From the NCBI GenBank assembly GCA_900545305.1, contig UQYD01000058.1, positions 1 to 8,570 of the forward strand: a DNA stretch of 8,570 nucleotides. The letters are read 5' to 3'. Position 1 is the stretch's first letter; every line of letters starts with the position of its first letter. Source of the stretch: an uncultured Eubacterium sp. Lineage in GTDB: Bacteria; Bacillota; Clostridia; Lachnospirales; CAG-274. Shown one piece after another: positions 1 through 6,574 of this stretch. The notes beneath the pieces were generated by a model. The model was not told the DNA's origin. It was given only the letters and a program-made list of their open reading frames with translations, and ran no database searches. A program made the position numbers and the translations under genes.

Positions 1-996
1 AAATATTTCGGCAATTTTATCAGAATTTGTATTGTTAATTATATCAATAAGCTTACCTCTAATACTCCTATCAGTATTAGTCAAGTATTCTATTTTAGCA
101 GTTGTCGCTCTTACATATTCCTTATCTTTGTAATCTATTTCATTAATAAAGTCTTCTTCTGCTCCGTCATATGTATCTCTAATAAAGAAAAGTTTTCTTC
201 TTATTTCACCAGATGCACCTTCTATACTATTGTAAGAACCATTTTCAAGCTCCTGTTTAGTTAGCTCTTCCATTATTTCATTTTCTATTGTCCATTTATT
301 TACAATGTTCAGAATAGACCTTTTATATCTTGTTACAGAATCTCTACATTTCATTGGGTAAATATATTTTGAAACAATACTTTCACGATAATTATTATAA
401 TGGTCAGAAATAAGTTCATTAACATTTACCATATCTATTTGTTTCTGATAATAACTATTAATACTATGATAAACTCTTTTAAAGCTGTCTTTTAACTCAG
501 CTGTCTTATTGTAGGCACTATTTAATGCTACATATTTCATAAAGCCTGTTTCTTCATCATTATCAGCTGATTTAAGACTAGAGTATGTTTCATAAACGTA
601 GTTTACGCTTTCTGTATTTTGACTATTTTCTAATTCCTTTAACAGTTTTATAAATTTTTGACTATAGCCCGGAAATGTTACATATTCTTCAATATACACT
701 GTATCATATTCAAAAGCTATCCAACCTCTTTTTTCTATTAAGTTTACAAGCAATCTAGCCTTTGCTCCTAGTGTATAATATTCTTCTGGTTCAATATCTT
801 CATCATCTGTGGGAATATATTTACTAATCCTATCTTGTAATTTATATTCCAAACAACTAACTAATTCACTCTTTTTTATCTTCAATCTATCGTCAAACAA
901 TTCATCAATTATAAAAAGAACATCTATATAAAGCTCTTTATTAGGCGATGATAAAATAGAAAAAAATTTATCTGGTATTATACTAAACAGCTCCAT
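1..996 (-). CDS. jetA: Wadjet defence subunit JetA-like (DUF5716), 3' end cut off by window edge
   Basis: Open reading frame of 332 codons with no stop, read from ATG at 996 and leaving the window at base 1, so the C-terminus is missing. I recognise the N-terminus (MELFSIIPDKFFSIL, then a region near residues 75-111 ending in VTFPGYS) as the JetA/DUF5716 type. The fold there looks like a winged helix: KARLLVNLIEKRGW (79-92), then a beta-like stretch. The rest is charged and helical. In Wadjet systems JetA is the kleisin-like subunit that works with JetB, the SMC-like ATPase JetC and the nuclease JetD to recognise and cleave closed circular plasmid DNA; this is known of the family. The start is preceded by AGGAGGT (1007-1001), an ideal Shine-Dalgarno at 4-5 nt from ATG. 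It has its own promoter and is separated by a terminator from the EamA gene. jetB, jetC and jetD would be expected just left of the window. The family call is from memory of the sequence type, not a search. Confidence 0.8.
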   Translation of the reverse strand, partial: MELFSIIPDKFFSILSSPNKELYIDVLFIIDELFDDRLKIKKSELVSCLEYKLQDRISKYIPTDDEDIEPEEYYTLGAKARLLVNLIEKRGWIAFEYDTVYIEEYVTFPGYSQKFIKLLKELENSQNTESVNYVYETYSSLKSADNDEETGFMKYVALNSAYNKTAELKDSFKRVYHSINSYYQKQIDMVNVNELISDHYNNYRESIVSKYIYPMKCRDSVTRYKRSILNIVNKWTIENEIMEELTKQELENGSYNSIEGASGEIRRKLFFIRDTYDGAEEDFINEIDYKDKEYVRATTAKIEYLTNTDRSIRGKLIDIINNTNSDKIAEIF

Positions 997-1042
997 AAAT
1001 ACCTCCTAAAAATCATTTTTTGTCAAAAACAATACTTATATC

Positions 1043-1071
1043 ATTATATCAACTAAAACAAAAAAATACAA
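1043..1071 (-). promoter_or_regulatory. Extended -10 promoter of the jetA-like gene
   Basis: On the minus strand, TATAAT (1048-1043) is preceded by TGA, giving an extended -10 TGATATAAT. A weak -35 TTGTAT (1071-1066) lies 17 bp upstream. Transcription would start near 1036, leaving a leader of about 40 nt with a strong AGGAGGT. The extended -10 compensates for the poor -35. It lies downstream of the EamA terminator, consistent with independent transcription of the defence gene. Confidence 0.6.
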
Positions 1072-1093
1072 TGATTGACATTTCATATATTAA

Positions 1094-1135
1094 CATAAAA
1101 AAATCTCACAACTACGTCAACATAGTGTGAGATTT
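1094..1135 (-). terminator. Intrinsic terminator after the EamA gene
   Basis: AAATCTCACA (1101-1110) pairs perfectly with TGTGAGATTT (1126-1135). CTA/TAG (1112-1114 and 1123-1125) extends the stem past a single bulged A. On the minus strand the stem is followed by a T-rich tail (seven T, three of them in the stem). It begins 7 bp past the stop codon of the EamA gene. The plus strand also has a T-rich tail at 1132-1151, so it could act in both directions, but no plus-strand gene needs it. Confidence 0.8.
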
Positions 1136-1142
1136 ATATTAT

Positions 1143-2039
1143 TTATTTTTTTACTTTTCCTTTATCCAATGTAAGAATTACTACAGTTACAACAATTAAC
1201 ACTAACCCTATCAAATCTGTTGTCTTAAGTTGAGTGCCAAGCCATAAATAAGAAATTATAGCAGATGACAAAGGTTCAATACAAGCACAAAGGCTACCTG
1301 TAACAGAGCCTGCTAACTGGCAACCTTTTATAAACACTCCAAAAGATACTATAGAACCAAGAACTGTGGTACCTAAAAATGCTAATAGGAATTGAATGTC
1401 TATGCTACAGTCAAATATATGGCTATGTACCATTATTAAAAGAGGTATAGAACCTATGAGATTACCCCAACCAAGCATATGTAATACCCCACATTTAGAA
1501 GAAAGAGATGGTGATTGTATAGTATATATTGCATAGGTTAGTCCACCTAAAAGCCCCCAAAAAAGTGCTTTAGTAGATATAGACAAACTACCTATATTGC
1601 CACCTGTAGTCATAATAAACACACCTGACATTGCACAAAGCAAAGCAACAAACTGTATTCCAGAAGGTTTTTTCTTCATAGATATACAGGTAAAAAGCAT
1701 AACCAAAGCTGGAGCAATATATTCCAATACAGTAGCTGTAGCAGAATTAGAATAATAAATTGCCATAAAATAAGAATACTGACAGCCCATAACACTTACA
1801 AAAGAAAAAATAAGAACAGGAATAATAATATCTTTAGAAAAAATATTAAATATTTCCTTTTTCTCCTTTGGAAATAAGCATATCAGAATCATCAACCCTG
1901 ATGCAAATAATCTCCAAGCACTAAGCCATTGTGGTTCTATATTTTTTATTTCAAATAAGTATTGTCCACATACACCAGAAAATCCCCATAAACTGCCACC
2001 TATAAGAGTAAAAATAATACCTTTTAACTTATTATTCAT
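1143..2039 (-). CDS. EamA/DMT superfamily transporter
   Basis: Predicted ten-helix inner-membrane permease of 298 residues, about the usual EamA length. It shows the two-fold repeat of the family. The first half opens with IFTLIGGSLWGFSGV (9-23) and ends with helices around SATATVLEYIAPALVML (99-115). The second half opens with a helix near WGLLGGLTYAIYTI (161-174) and holds GSLCACIEPLSSAIISYLWLG (248-268). The tail is lysine-rich and presumably cytoplasmic. Family members export or exchange amino acids and other small metabolites; no substrate can be read from the sequence. I chose ATG at 2039 over the upstream in-frame ATG at 2054 because GGAG lies 9 nt before 2039, and the 2054 start would have almost no leader and no ribosome site. 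It has its own promoter and terminator, so it is not clearly part of the neighbouring catabolic operon, although export of that pathway's product is possible. Confidence 0.9.
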   Translation of the reverse strand: MNNKLKGIIFTLIGGSLWGFSGVCGQYLFEIKNIEPQWLSAWRLFASGLMILICLFPKEKKEIFNIFSKDIIIPVLIFSFVSVMGCQYSYFMAIYYSNSATATVLEYIAPALVMLFTCISMKKKPSGIQFVALLCAMSGVFIMTTGGNIGSLSISTKALFWGLLGGLTYAIYTIQSPSLSSKCGVLHMLGWGNLIGSIPLLIMVHSHIFDCSIDIQFLLAFLGTTVLGSIVSFGVFIKGCQLAGSVTGSLCACIEPLSSAIISYLWLGTQLKTTDLIGLVLIVVTVVILTLDKGKVKK

Positions 2040-2048
2040 AGCATCACA

Positions 2049-2052
2049 CTCC
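2049..2052 (-). promoter_or_regulatory. Ribosome binding site that decides the EamA start
   Basis: GGAG on the minus strand, 9 nt before ATG at 2039, lies inside the codons of the longer alternative reading from 2054. It supports the shorter protein beginning MNNKLKG. Confidence 0.6.
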
Positions 2053-2074
2053 ATTTGCTAAAATTTTCTTATGT

Positions 2075-2103
2075 ATTCTACATCAACGATAAAAGGCTGT
2101 CAA
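2075..2103 (-). promoter_or_regulatory. Promoter of the EamA gene, overlapping the upstream terminator
   Basis: Minus-strand TTGACA (2103-2098), a perfect -35, is followed after 17 bp by TAGAAT (2080-2075), one mismatch from TATAAT. The -35 lies in the loop edge and arm of the terminator hairpin at 2088-2122, so polymerase ends one transcript and begins another on the same bases. Initiation would fall near 2068, giving a leader of about 29 nt to ATG 2039. Confidence 0.65.
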
Positions 2104-2122
2104 TCTCTGACAGCCTTTTATC
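2088..2122 (-). terminator. Strong intrinsic terminator after the alcohol dehydrogenase gene
   Basis: A perfect 15-bp stem, GATAAAAGGCTGTCA (2088-2102) against its exact complement (2108-2122), with the 5-nt loop ATCTC. The GC-rich core GGCTGTCA is flanked by A-runs and T-runs, so the structure looks bidirectional. It starts 15 bp after the dehydrogenase stop codon and closes the aminotransferase-dehydrogenase operon. Confidence 0.88.
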
Positions 2123-2137
2123 ATAAAGTGAAATTTT

Positions 2138-3289
2138 TCACTTCCACAATCTCTTATATATCTCTACTAAATCATCCTTATTTACACTCATACGAGTATT
2201 TGAAGGACTTCCACTATCCATAGCATCACCAGCCATTTTGTCAATAACTTCGAAGAATTTGTCTTTTTCAATACCATATTCTTCAAGTGTAGGAATTTCA
2301 CAAGCCTTACAAAGAATATCTATACCATCTGTAAATTTTGACGCTTGTGTTTCAATATCCATACTTTCATCGGCAACTCCCATAGCTACTGCAAGAGCTG
2401 CAAATCTTTCAGGTGTACCACTGATTACATAAGAAAGACATTCTTTAATAAGCATTGCATTTGAAATACCATGTGGAACATGGAACAATGCTCCAATAGG
2501 ACGACTCATACCATGAACAATAGTTACTGTTGAGTTATTAATACAAACACCAGCCTCAAAAGCAGCTATTGACATTTGCTCACGAGCTTCTTTATTACTT
2601 CCATCTTTATAAGCTACCGGAAGATTTTTAAAAATTCTCTTTACTGCTGAAATTGCAAATACATCAGTAAGTGGAGATGCCTTTTTAGAAGTATAGGCCT
2701 CTACTGCATGAGTAAAAGCATCCATACCAGTAGCTGCTGTAATCGATTTTGGTGCAGTCATTGTAAATTCTGGGTCTACAATAGCTACATTAGGAAGAAT
2801 ACTGCCTTTCAAAAGCATTTTAATATCATTTTCAGTATCAGTAACTATAGTAAATTTAGTAGTTTCTGAACCAGTACCGGCTGTAGTTGGTATACAAACT
2901 ATAGGAGGATACTTACCAGAAAGAACCTTACCATTATAATCTGAAATCTTACCTTCTTCAACTGTCATAGCTAATATTGCCTTAACACTATCTAAAGGGC
3001 TACCACCACCGATACCAATACCAAAGTCACAACCGGCATCTTTATAAGCCTTAACACCAGCTTCAATCATTTTGTCAGTTGGTTCATTGGTTATATCATT
3101 GAAAATAGTCCATTTAATACCAACTTCATCAAGTACATCTGTAAGCTTATCTACCAAGCCTGTTTTTGTGACAACTTTGCCTGAAACAATAAGAGCATGA
3201 GTACCAAGATTTGCAAGGGTGTCTTTAGCCAAAGCTAAAGCACCCTCGCCCATAAATATTTTATCCGGTACAGCAAATTCAAATGCCAT
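2138..3289 (-). CDS. Iron-containing (group III) alcohol dehydrogenase
   Basis: A 383-residue protein of the Fe-dependent alcohol dehydrogenase family, full length. The nucleotide-binding half shows GIGGGSPLDSVKAI (92-105) and PTTAGTGSE (134-142). The metal-binding half shows TGMDAFTHAVEAY (187-199) with D190 and H194, then H259 (IVHGMSRP) and H273 (HVPHGISNAML), which is the full Asp/His/His/His set. These enzymes interconvert aldehydes and alcohols with NAD(P)H; anaerobes mostly use them to reduce aldehydes. The gene starts 18 bp after the aminotransferase stop, with AGGT 7 nt before ATG, and a terminator follows it, so the two enzymes are co-transcribed. I infer that it reduces the aldehyde produced by the aminotransferase (sulfoacetaldehyde, malonic or succinic semialdehyde are candidates). 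The family also includes 1,3-propanediol, butanol and 4-hydroxybutyrate dehydrogenases, so the substrate is open. Confidence 0.93.
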   Translation of the reverse strand: MAFEFAVPDKIFMGEGALALAKDTLANLGTHALIVSGKVVTKTGLVDKLTDVLDEVGIKWTIFNDITNEPTDKMIEAGVKAYKDAGCDFGIGIGGGSPLDSVKAILAMTVEEGKISDYNGKVLSGKYPPIVCIPTTAGTGSETTKFTIVTDTENDIKMLLKGSILPNVAIVDPEFTMTAPKSITAATGMDAFTHAVEAYTSKKASPLTDVFAISAVKRIFKNLPVAYKDGSNKEAREQMSIAAFEAGVCINNSTVTIVHGMSRPIGALFHVPHGISNAMLIKECLSYVISGTPERFAALAVAMGVADESMDIETQASKFTDGIDILCKACEIPTLEEYGIEKDKFFEVIDKMAGDAMDSGSPSNTRMSVNKDDLVEIYKRLWK

Positions 3290-3307
3290 ATTTACTACCT
3301 CACTCTC

Positions 3308-4639
3308 TTATAAAAATTCCTTATCAACGATAGCGAGAACTTCATCTACCTTCTTCATTTCTTCAACAAGCTGTTCTTCAGTAATAATAAGTGGAGGACA
3401 AATAAAGAACATATTTTCATGAGAATAAGTCATAAATCCTCTTTCAGCAAGCATACCAATAATCTTCTTCATAATGCCTTCTGGGTCTTTACCAAATGGA
3501 ACAAGTGGTTCTTTTGTTTCCTTAGACCTTACAAGTTCAATAGCTGAGAATAAACCAATGTATCTTACATCGCCTACACACTTGAAATTAGCCTTTTCTT
3601 CTTCAAGCTTTTCTCCAAGAACTTTACCAACCTTGTTTACATTATCAAGAATGTTATTATCAATATAGTAATCAACACAAGCACAACCAGCAGCACAAGC
3701 AAGAGGATGAGCACTATATGTAAGACCACAAGAAAGAACGTGGTCATCAAAGTATGCTGCAATATCTTTACTTACTACACAACCACCAAGCTGAACATAA
3801 CCACAAGTAACACCCTTTGCAAATGTTACAATATCAGGCTGAACATCAAAGTTTTCAAATGCAAACATCTTACCAGTTCTGCCCCAACCAGCCATAACTT
3901 CATCACAAATCATAAGAATACCAAATTCGTCACAAATCTTTCTTACACCTGGAAGATAACCCTTAGGTGGAATGATAACACCATTAGAACCAGTAATTGT
4001 TTCCATAACGATTGCTGCAATGTTATCAGGATTTTCATAAATAATCTGTTCTCTAAGCTTTGTTAAGTAATACTTTGTAGCAGCTTCTTCTGATTCAAAT
4101 TCAACAGCCTCACGATATACATAAGGAGTCATAAATTTAATAAAACCAGGAACACCAGGTTCAAGAGGAAATCTTCTTGGCTCGCCAGTTAAATTACCAG
4201 CACCAAATGAAGAACCATGATAACTTCTGTAACGACTAAAAATCTTATTTCTGCCTGTGTACATTCTAGCAATCTTAATTGCATTTTCGTTTGCATCAGC
4301 ACCGGCATTTGTAAAGAATACCTTACCCATATTATCAGGCATAAGGTCAACAATCTTCTTTGCAAGCTTAGCCCTTGATTCTACACCAAGAGATGGTCCA
4401 ACGAAACAATACTTATCAACCTGTTCCTTAATAGCTTCATTAATAGCTTTATTACCATAACCTAAATTCAAATTTACAAGCTGTGATGACATATCAGTAT
4501 GTCTTTTACCATCATAATCCCAGTAATAAATGCCTTCTGCTTTTTCTACAGGAGTTGGATTAATATTTTTCTGTGCACTCCAAGACTGAAGATTATATTT
4601 TTTCTGCATTTCTGTAATTTCTTTACCTGTCATACTCAT
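3308..4639 (-). CDS. Class III PLP aminotransferase, taurine/omega-amino-acid type
   Basis: A fold-type I, class III aminotransferase of 443 residues, complete. Numbering from the chosen start: NAGADANENA (111-120) and SYHG (139-142) bind the cofactor, E213 lies in MET, D246 in ICDEVMAGWGRTG binds the pyridine nitrogen, K275 in FAKG forms the Schiff base, and GLTYSAHPL (305-313) closes the site. DVRYIGLFSAIEL (357-369) carries the arginine region that usually binds the acceptor carboxylate. The early segment KKYNLQSWSAQ and SSQLVNLNLGYGN resemble enzymes annotated as taurine:2-oxoglutarate aminotransferase; beta-alanine, GABA and 5-aminovalerate enzymes are close relatives. Products would be an aldehyde plus glutamate or alanine, and the next gene could reduce the aldehyde. 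The start at 4639 is favoured by GGTGAT 4 nt upstream, the same arrangement as the regulator gene. An ATG at 4651 would add four residues but has only AAGG at a short 5 nt. Substrate assignment is inference. Confidence 0.92.
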   Translation of the reverse strand: MSMTGKEITEMQKKYNLQSWSAQKNINPTPVEKAEGIYYWDYDGKRHTDMSSQLVNLNLGYGNKAINEAIKEQVDKYCFVGPSLGVESRAKLAKKIVDLMPDNMGKVFFTNAGADANENAIKIARMYTGRNKIFSRYRSYHGSSFGAGNLTGEPRRFPLEPGVPGFIKFMTPYVYREAVEFESEEAATKYYLTKLREQIIYENPDNIAAIVMETITGSNGVIIPPKGYLPGVRKICDEFGILMICDEVMAGWGRTGKMFAFENFDVQPDIVTFAKGVTCGYVQLGGCVVSKDIAAYFDDHVLSCGLTYSAHPLACAAGCACVDYYIDNNILDNVNKVGKVLGEKLEEEKANFKCVGDVRYIGLFSAIELVRSKETKEPLVPFGKDPEGIMKKIIGMLAERGFMTYSHENMFFICPPLIITEEQLVEEMKKVDEVLAIVDKEFL

Positions 4640-4643
4640 AACA

Positions 4644-4649
4644 ATCACC
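4644..4649 (-). promoter_or_regulatory. Ribosome binding site for the aminotransferase
   Basis: Minus-strand GGTGAT, matching the right part of AAGGAGGTGATC, lies 4 nt before ATG 4639. The regulator gene uses AGGTGAT with the same 4-nt gap. This favours the 4639 start over 4651. Confidence 0.45.
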
Positions 4650-4679
4650 ATTTTAACCTTTCAAAAATTTAATATATTT

Positions 4680-4693
4680 TATGCAAGTGCATA
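4680..4693. promoter_or_regulatory. Palindrome I, TATGCA-N2-TGCATA, candidate operator
   Basis: TATGCAAGTGCATA is an inverted repeat, perfect apart from its two central bases. It lies about +15 to +28 relative to the inferred start of the aminotransferase transcript, in the untranslated leader. A near-identical palindrome lies 95 bp away on the other side of the promoter. A roadblock or looping repressor site is my inference; a bound protein is not identified. Confidence 0.45.
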
Positions 4694-4714
4694 TTTGTTT
4701 TTGTTTATGTGCTT

Positions 4715-4743
4715 ATTATATTACTAGTTTTGACACTTTTCAA
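4715..4743 (-). promoter_or_regulatory. Promoter of the aminotransferase-dehydrogenase operon
   Basis: Minus-strand TTGAAA (4743-4738), a 17-bp spacer, then a perfect TATAAT (4720-4715). Transcription would begin near 4708, giving a leader of about 68 nt. The -35 lies within one copy of a direct repeat, which suggests regulation by a protein bound over or next to the -35. Confidence 0.65.
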
Positions 4744-4766
4744 CTAACATTTGAACACTTTTAAAC
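4729..4766. repeat. Pair of imperfect direct repeats over and upstream of the -35
   Basis: TTTGACACTTTTCAAC (4729-4744) and TTTGAACACTTTTAAAC (4750-4766) share TTTGA, CACTTTT and AAC. Their CACTTTT cores are 22 bp apart, about two helical turns, so proteins would bind the same face. One copy overlaps the -35 and the other is centred near -50. This is the usual layout for an activator or repressor; the PucR-type regulator encoded just upstream is the obvious candidate. Confidence 0.5.
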
Positions 4767-4774
4767 AAATACCT

Positions 4775-4788
4775 TGTGCATTTGCATA
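4775..4788. promoter_or_regulatory. Palindrome II, TGCA-N2-TGCA, candidate upstream operator
   Basis: TGTGCATTTGCATA has the same TGCA-N2-TGCA core and TA flank as palindrome I, with one mismatch in the outer arm. It lies about 70-80 bp upstream of the inferred transcript start and 9 bp after the regulator stop codon. Its centre is 95 bp from palindrome I, close to nine turns of B-DNA. The arms are too short and close for a stable terminator. Confidence 0.45.
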
Positions 4789-4797
4789 TCATTTAAG

Positions 4798-5940
4798 TTA
4801 TAAAAAATCACGTATAGCAAAGGCAATAATACACTTTACTTTTACGTCTAAATCAAATAAGTTCATAGATGTAATTGTATCAATTTTCTTTAAATAATTT
4901 ACTACAGTATTTCTATGTATAAACTCTTTTTCTGATACAAGCTGAGGACTGGCATTATTATCTAAATAAGTTTTTAAAAACTCTAAATAATTACTACCAT
5001 GTTCTTTATCATATTCCTCTAGCTTACCCAACACTTCATTATAATAATTCTTTAAAACATCTTTATCTGAAATTTCTACAAAGAGTTTGTAAATGTCCAT
5101 ATCATCATAAAACATACAGTAAAAATCACGTTTTACTGCCATATTGTATGCCGAAACAGCATATTCAAATCCTTTTGATTTCAGTTCTATACCATTTATT
5201 TTACTACTTACACCAATAGATATTTCAATATTTTTGGATTTACAAAAATTATTTAAATCTTTACAAAAATCTTCTAAATCTAGTTTATTGTATTTATACA
5301 GCAATGCAATGATGCAACCGTTATATTCAAAAGAACAGTAAAGGTCTGATATAGTTTTTGCTGTCTGTTCAGCATACATATTAACTTTATCATCTATGTT
5401 TTCATTACCATTCCTTGAACCTACACAAACTACATAATAACTACCATTACGATTAAAGCCACCTGATTCCAAACTGGTAAGCTGTGTTTCTCTGTTTCCA
5501 ATATTCAACACAAGATTTTTAAAAGCATTAGACACATCTGTATCATGATTTATACTTTGGCTAATAATAGTACAAAAATCTCTTGTCATATCCACAACTC
5601 TTGTTTTCCAAGGTAGAGAAAACAAAGGAAAATTTCTTTCATTACAGTATTCTATAACTTCAGTATCTATTGTTGGAATATAAGGTCCAATATTAACAAT
5701 AAGTCCACTTGCGTTTGCCTTATCAAGTTGTTTAACAAACTCTAGTAGCCACCTACCTGTATTATTCATAACACCTGTAGTAAATACCAGCTCCTGCCCT
5801 CTTAAAAAAGCTCCCACATTACTACTTTCCATAATATGTACCCATTCCACTAGATTATTAAAGCCATCAAAACCTGCAACAGCCTTCAATCCATAACTTT
5901 GGTTACATTTTTTGCATAATTGATTAACGGTTACTGCCAT
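4798..5940 (-). CDS. PucR/CdaR-family transcriptional regulator
   Basis: A 380-residue cytoplasmic regulator. Residues 1-130 form a PucR N-terminal sensor domain, with the typical WVHIMESSNVGAFLRGQELVFTTG (33-56) and a later FPLFSLPW. Residues about 165-285 look like the central GGDEF-like domain (SYYVVCVG, IIALLY, ISIGVSSK). Residues about 318-380 are the C-terminal helix-turn-helix of the family, with YLEFLKTYLDNN (318-329) and FIHRNTVVNYLKKI (340-353). Relatives switch catabolic operons on or off in response to a small ligand. The start has AGGTGAT 4 nt upstream. The gene follows the kinase-like gene by 21 bp, so it is probably expressed with the transporter genes. It sits directly before the aminotransferase promoter, where two repeat types occur, so control of that promoter is the simplest reading. 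No clear terminator follows, so some read-through into the enzymes is possible. Confidence 0.9.
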   Translation of the reverse strand: MAVTVNQLCKKCNQSYGLKAVAGFDGFNNLVEWVHIMESSNVGAFLRGQELVFTTGVMNNTGRWLLEFVKQLDKANASGLIVNIGPYIPTIDTEVIEYCNERNFPLFSLPWKTRVVDMTRDFCTIISQSINHDTDVSNAFKNLVLNIGNRETQLTSLESGGFNRNGSYYVVCVGSRNGNENIDDKVNMYAEQTAKTISDLYCSFEYNGCIIALLYKYNKLDLEDFCKDLNNFCKSKNIEISIGVSSKINGIELKSKGFEYAVSAYNMAVKRDFYCMFYDDMDIYKLFVEISDKDVLKNYYNEVLGKLEEYDKEHGSNYLEFLKTYLDNNASPQLVSEKEFIHRNTVVNYLKKIDTITSMNLFDLDVKVKCIIAFAIRDFL

Positions 5941-5961
5941 TTACATCACCTGCCAGATTTA

Positions 5962-6561
5962 TTACTTCATATTAAATCTCTCTTTAATTGCATCAACAAG
6001 AAGTTCTACACTCTTATCTTCACCTAACATACTAACATCAAGCATAAGATTTTTAGTAGCTCTATCACCTCTGTTATGACCGGTTACATACTTATAATAA
6101 TTATGTCTTTGTCTATCAATCTTCTTAATCATAGCTTCTGCACTTCTAGTATCCATTTCATAAACTTCAGAAATATGCTTAATCTTTGCTTCCAAAGGTG
6201 CATATAAAAAGATATGCATACAATTTGAATACTCTCTTAAAATATAGTCAGCACATCTACCAAAGAGAATACAATCTTCTTTATTTGCAGCCTCTCTGAT
6301 TACTTCTGCCTGTGCAGAAATTGCTTTTTCTGAATAGAAAGTTGTAGAAGAACCATATACAAACTTAGAGAAAAACTTATTCTTATTGCCAATAACCTCA
6401 TCTTGAGCTGCCACAATTTCTCTACTAATACCTATTTTTTGAGCTGTTAAGTCAATTAAATCTTTATCATAATAAGCAAAATTAAGCTCATTTGCTAACT
6501 TTTGAGCAATACCTCTGGCATTACAACCAAACTCTCTACTAATAGTTACAATTTTATACAT
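5962..6561 (-). CDS. Cytidylate-kinase-like family protein (AAA_26 type) with divergent P-loop
   Basis: A 199-residue protein beginning MYKIVTISREFG, the hallmark of the cytidylate-kinase-like family found in many Clostridia. The family usually continues as GSGGREIGKKLA; here it reads GCNARGIAQKLA (12-23), so the loop glycines are replaced. Other family-like parts are FAYYDKDLI (28-36), ILFGRCADYILRE (98-110), a beta strand HIFLYAPLEAKI (116-127) and RQRHNYYKYVTG (150-161) in the lid region. The biochemical role of this family is not established; nucleotide binding is expected from the fold. The start at 6561 is chosen because GGAGG (6574-6570) lies 8 nt upstream, whereas ATG 6567 is only 2 nt away. 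The ribosome site overlaps the permease stop codon, so the genes are translationally close. Its place between a transporter and a regulator hints at a sensing or modification role, which is speculative. Confidence 0.85.
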   Translation of the reverse strand: MYKIVTISREFGCNARGIAQKLANELNFAYYDKDLIDLTAQKIGISREIVAAQDEVIGNKNKFFSKFVYGSSTTFYSEKAISAQAEVIREAANKEDCILFGRCADYILREYSNCMHIFLYAPLEAKIKHISEVYEMDTRSAEAMIKKIDRQRHNYYKYVTGHNRGDRATKNLMLDVSMLGEDKSVELLVDAIKERFNMK

Positions 6562-6569
6562 AATCATTT

Positions 6570-6574
6570 CCTCC
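6570..6574 (-). promoter_or_regulatory. Ribosome binding site overlapping the permease stop codon
   Basis: GGAGG on the minus strand shares its first G with the TAG stop of the permease gene. It lies 8 nt before ATG 6561 and only 2 nt before ATG 6567, so it decides the start and suggests translational coupling. Confidence 0.65.

Noticed and set aside
1075..1080. Plus-strand TTGACA between jetA and the EamA terminator
   Set aside because: Bases at the right -10 spacing are only an A-run, and no plus-strand gene lies downstream.
1143..2054. Longer EamA start at 2054 (MECDAMNN...)
   Set aside because: No ribosome site before it and a leader of only about 14 nt from the predicted promoter, while GGAG lies 9 nt before the ATG at 2039.
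1143..3289. EamA permease as third gene of the aminotransferase-dehydrogenase operon
   Set aside because: A strong 15-bp terminator and a separate promoter lie between them, so co-transcription is unlikely although a shared pathway is not excluded.
3707..4066. 119-codon plus-strand open frame opposite the aminotransferase
   Set aside because: It lies fully inside a well-supported gene, its product is low in recognisable motifs and rich in Asn, Thr and Cys, and there is no promoter or good ribosome site. It is a shadow of the minus-strand codons.
4730..4735. Plus-strand TTGACA in the aminotransferase control region
   Set aside because: No -10 at 16-18 bp and no plus-strand gene; it is part of the direct repeat.
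4775..4790. Terminator for the regulator gene at the palindrome after its stop
   Set aside because: The arms are 4-6 bp around a 2-nt centre, with no U-tract; this is a DNA-level palindrome rather than an RNA hairpin.
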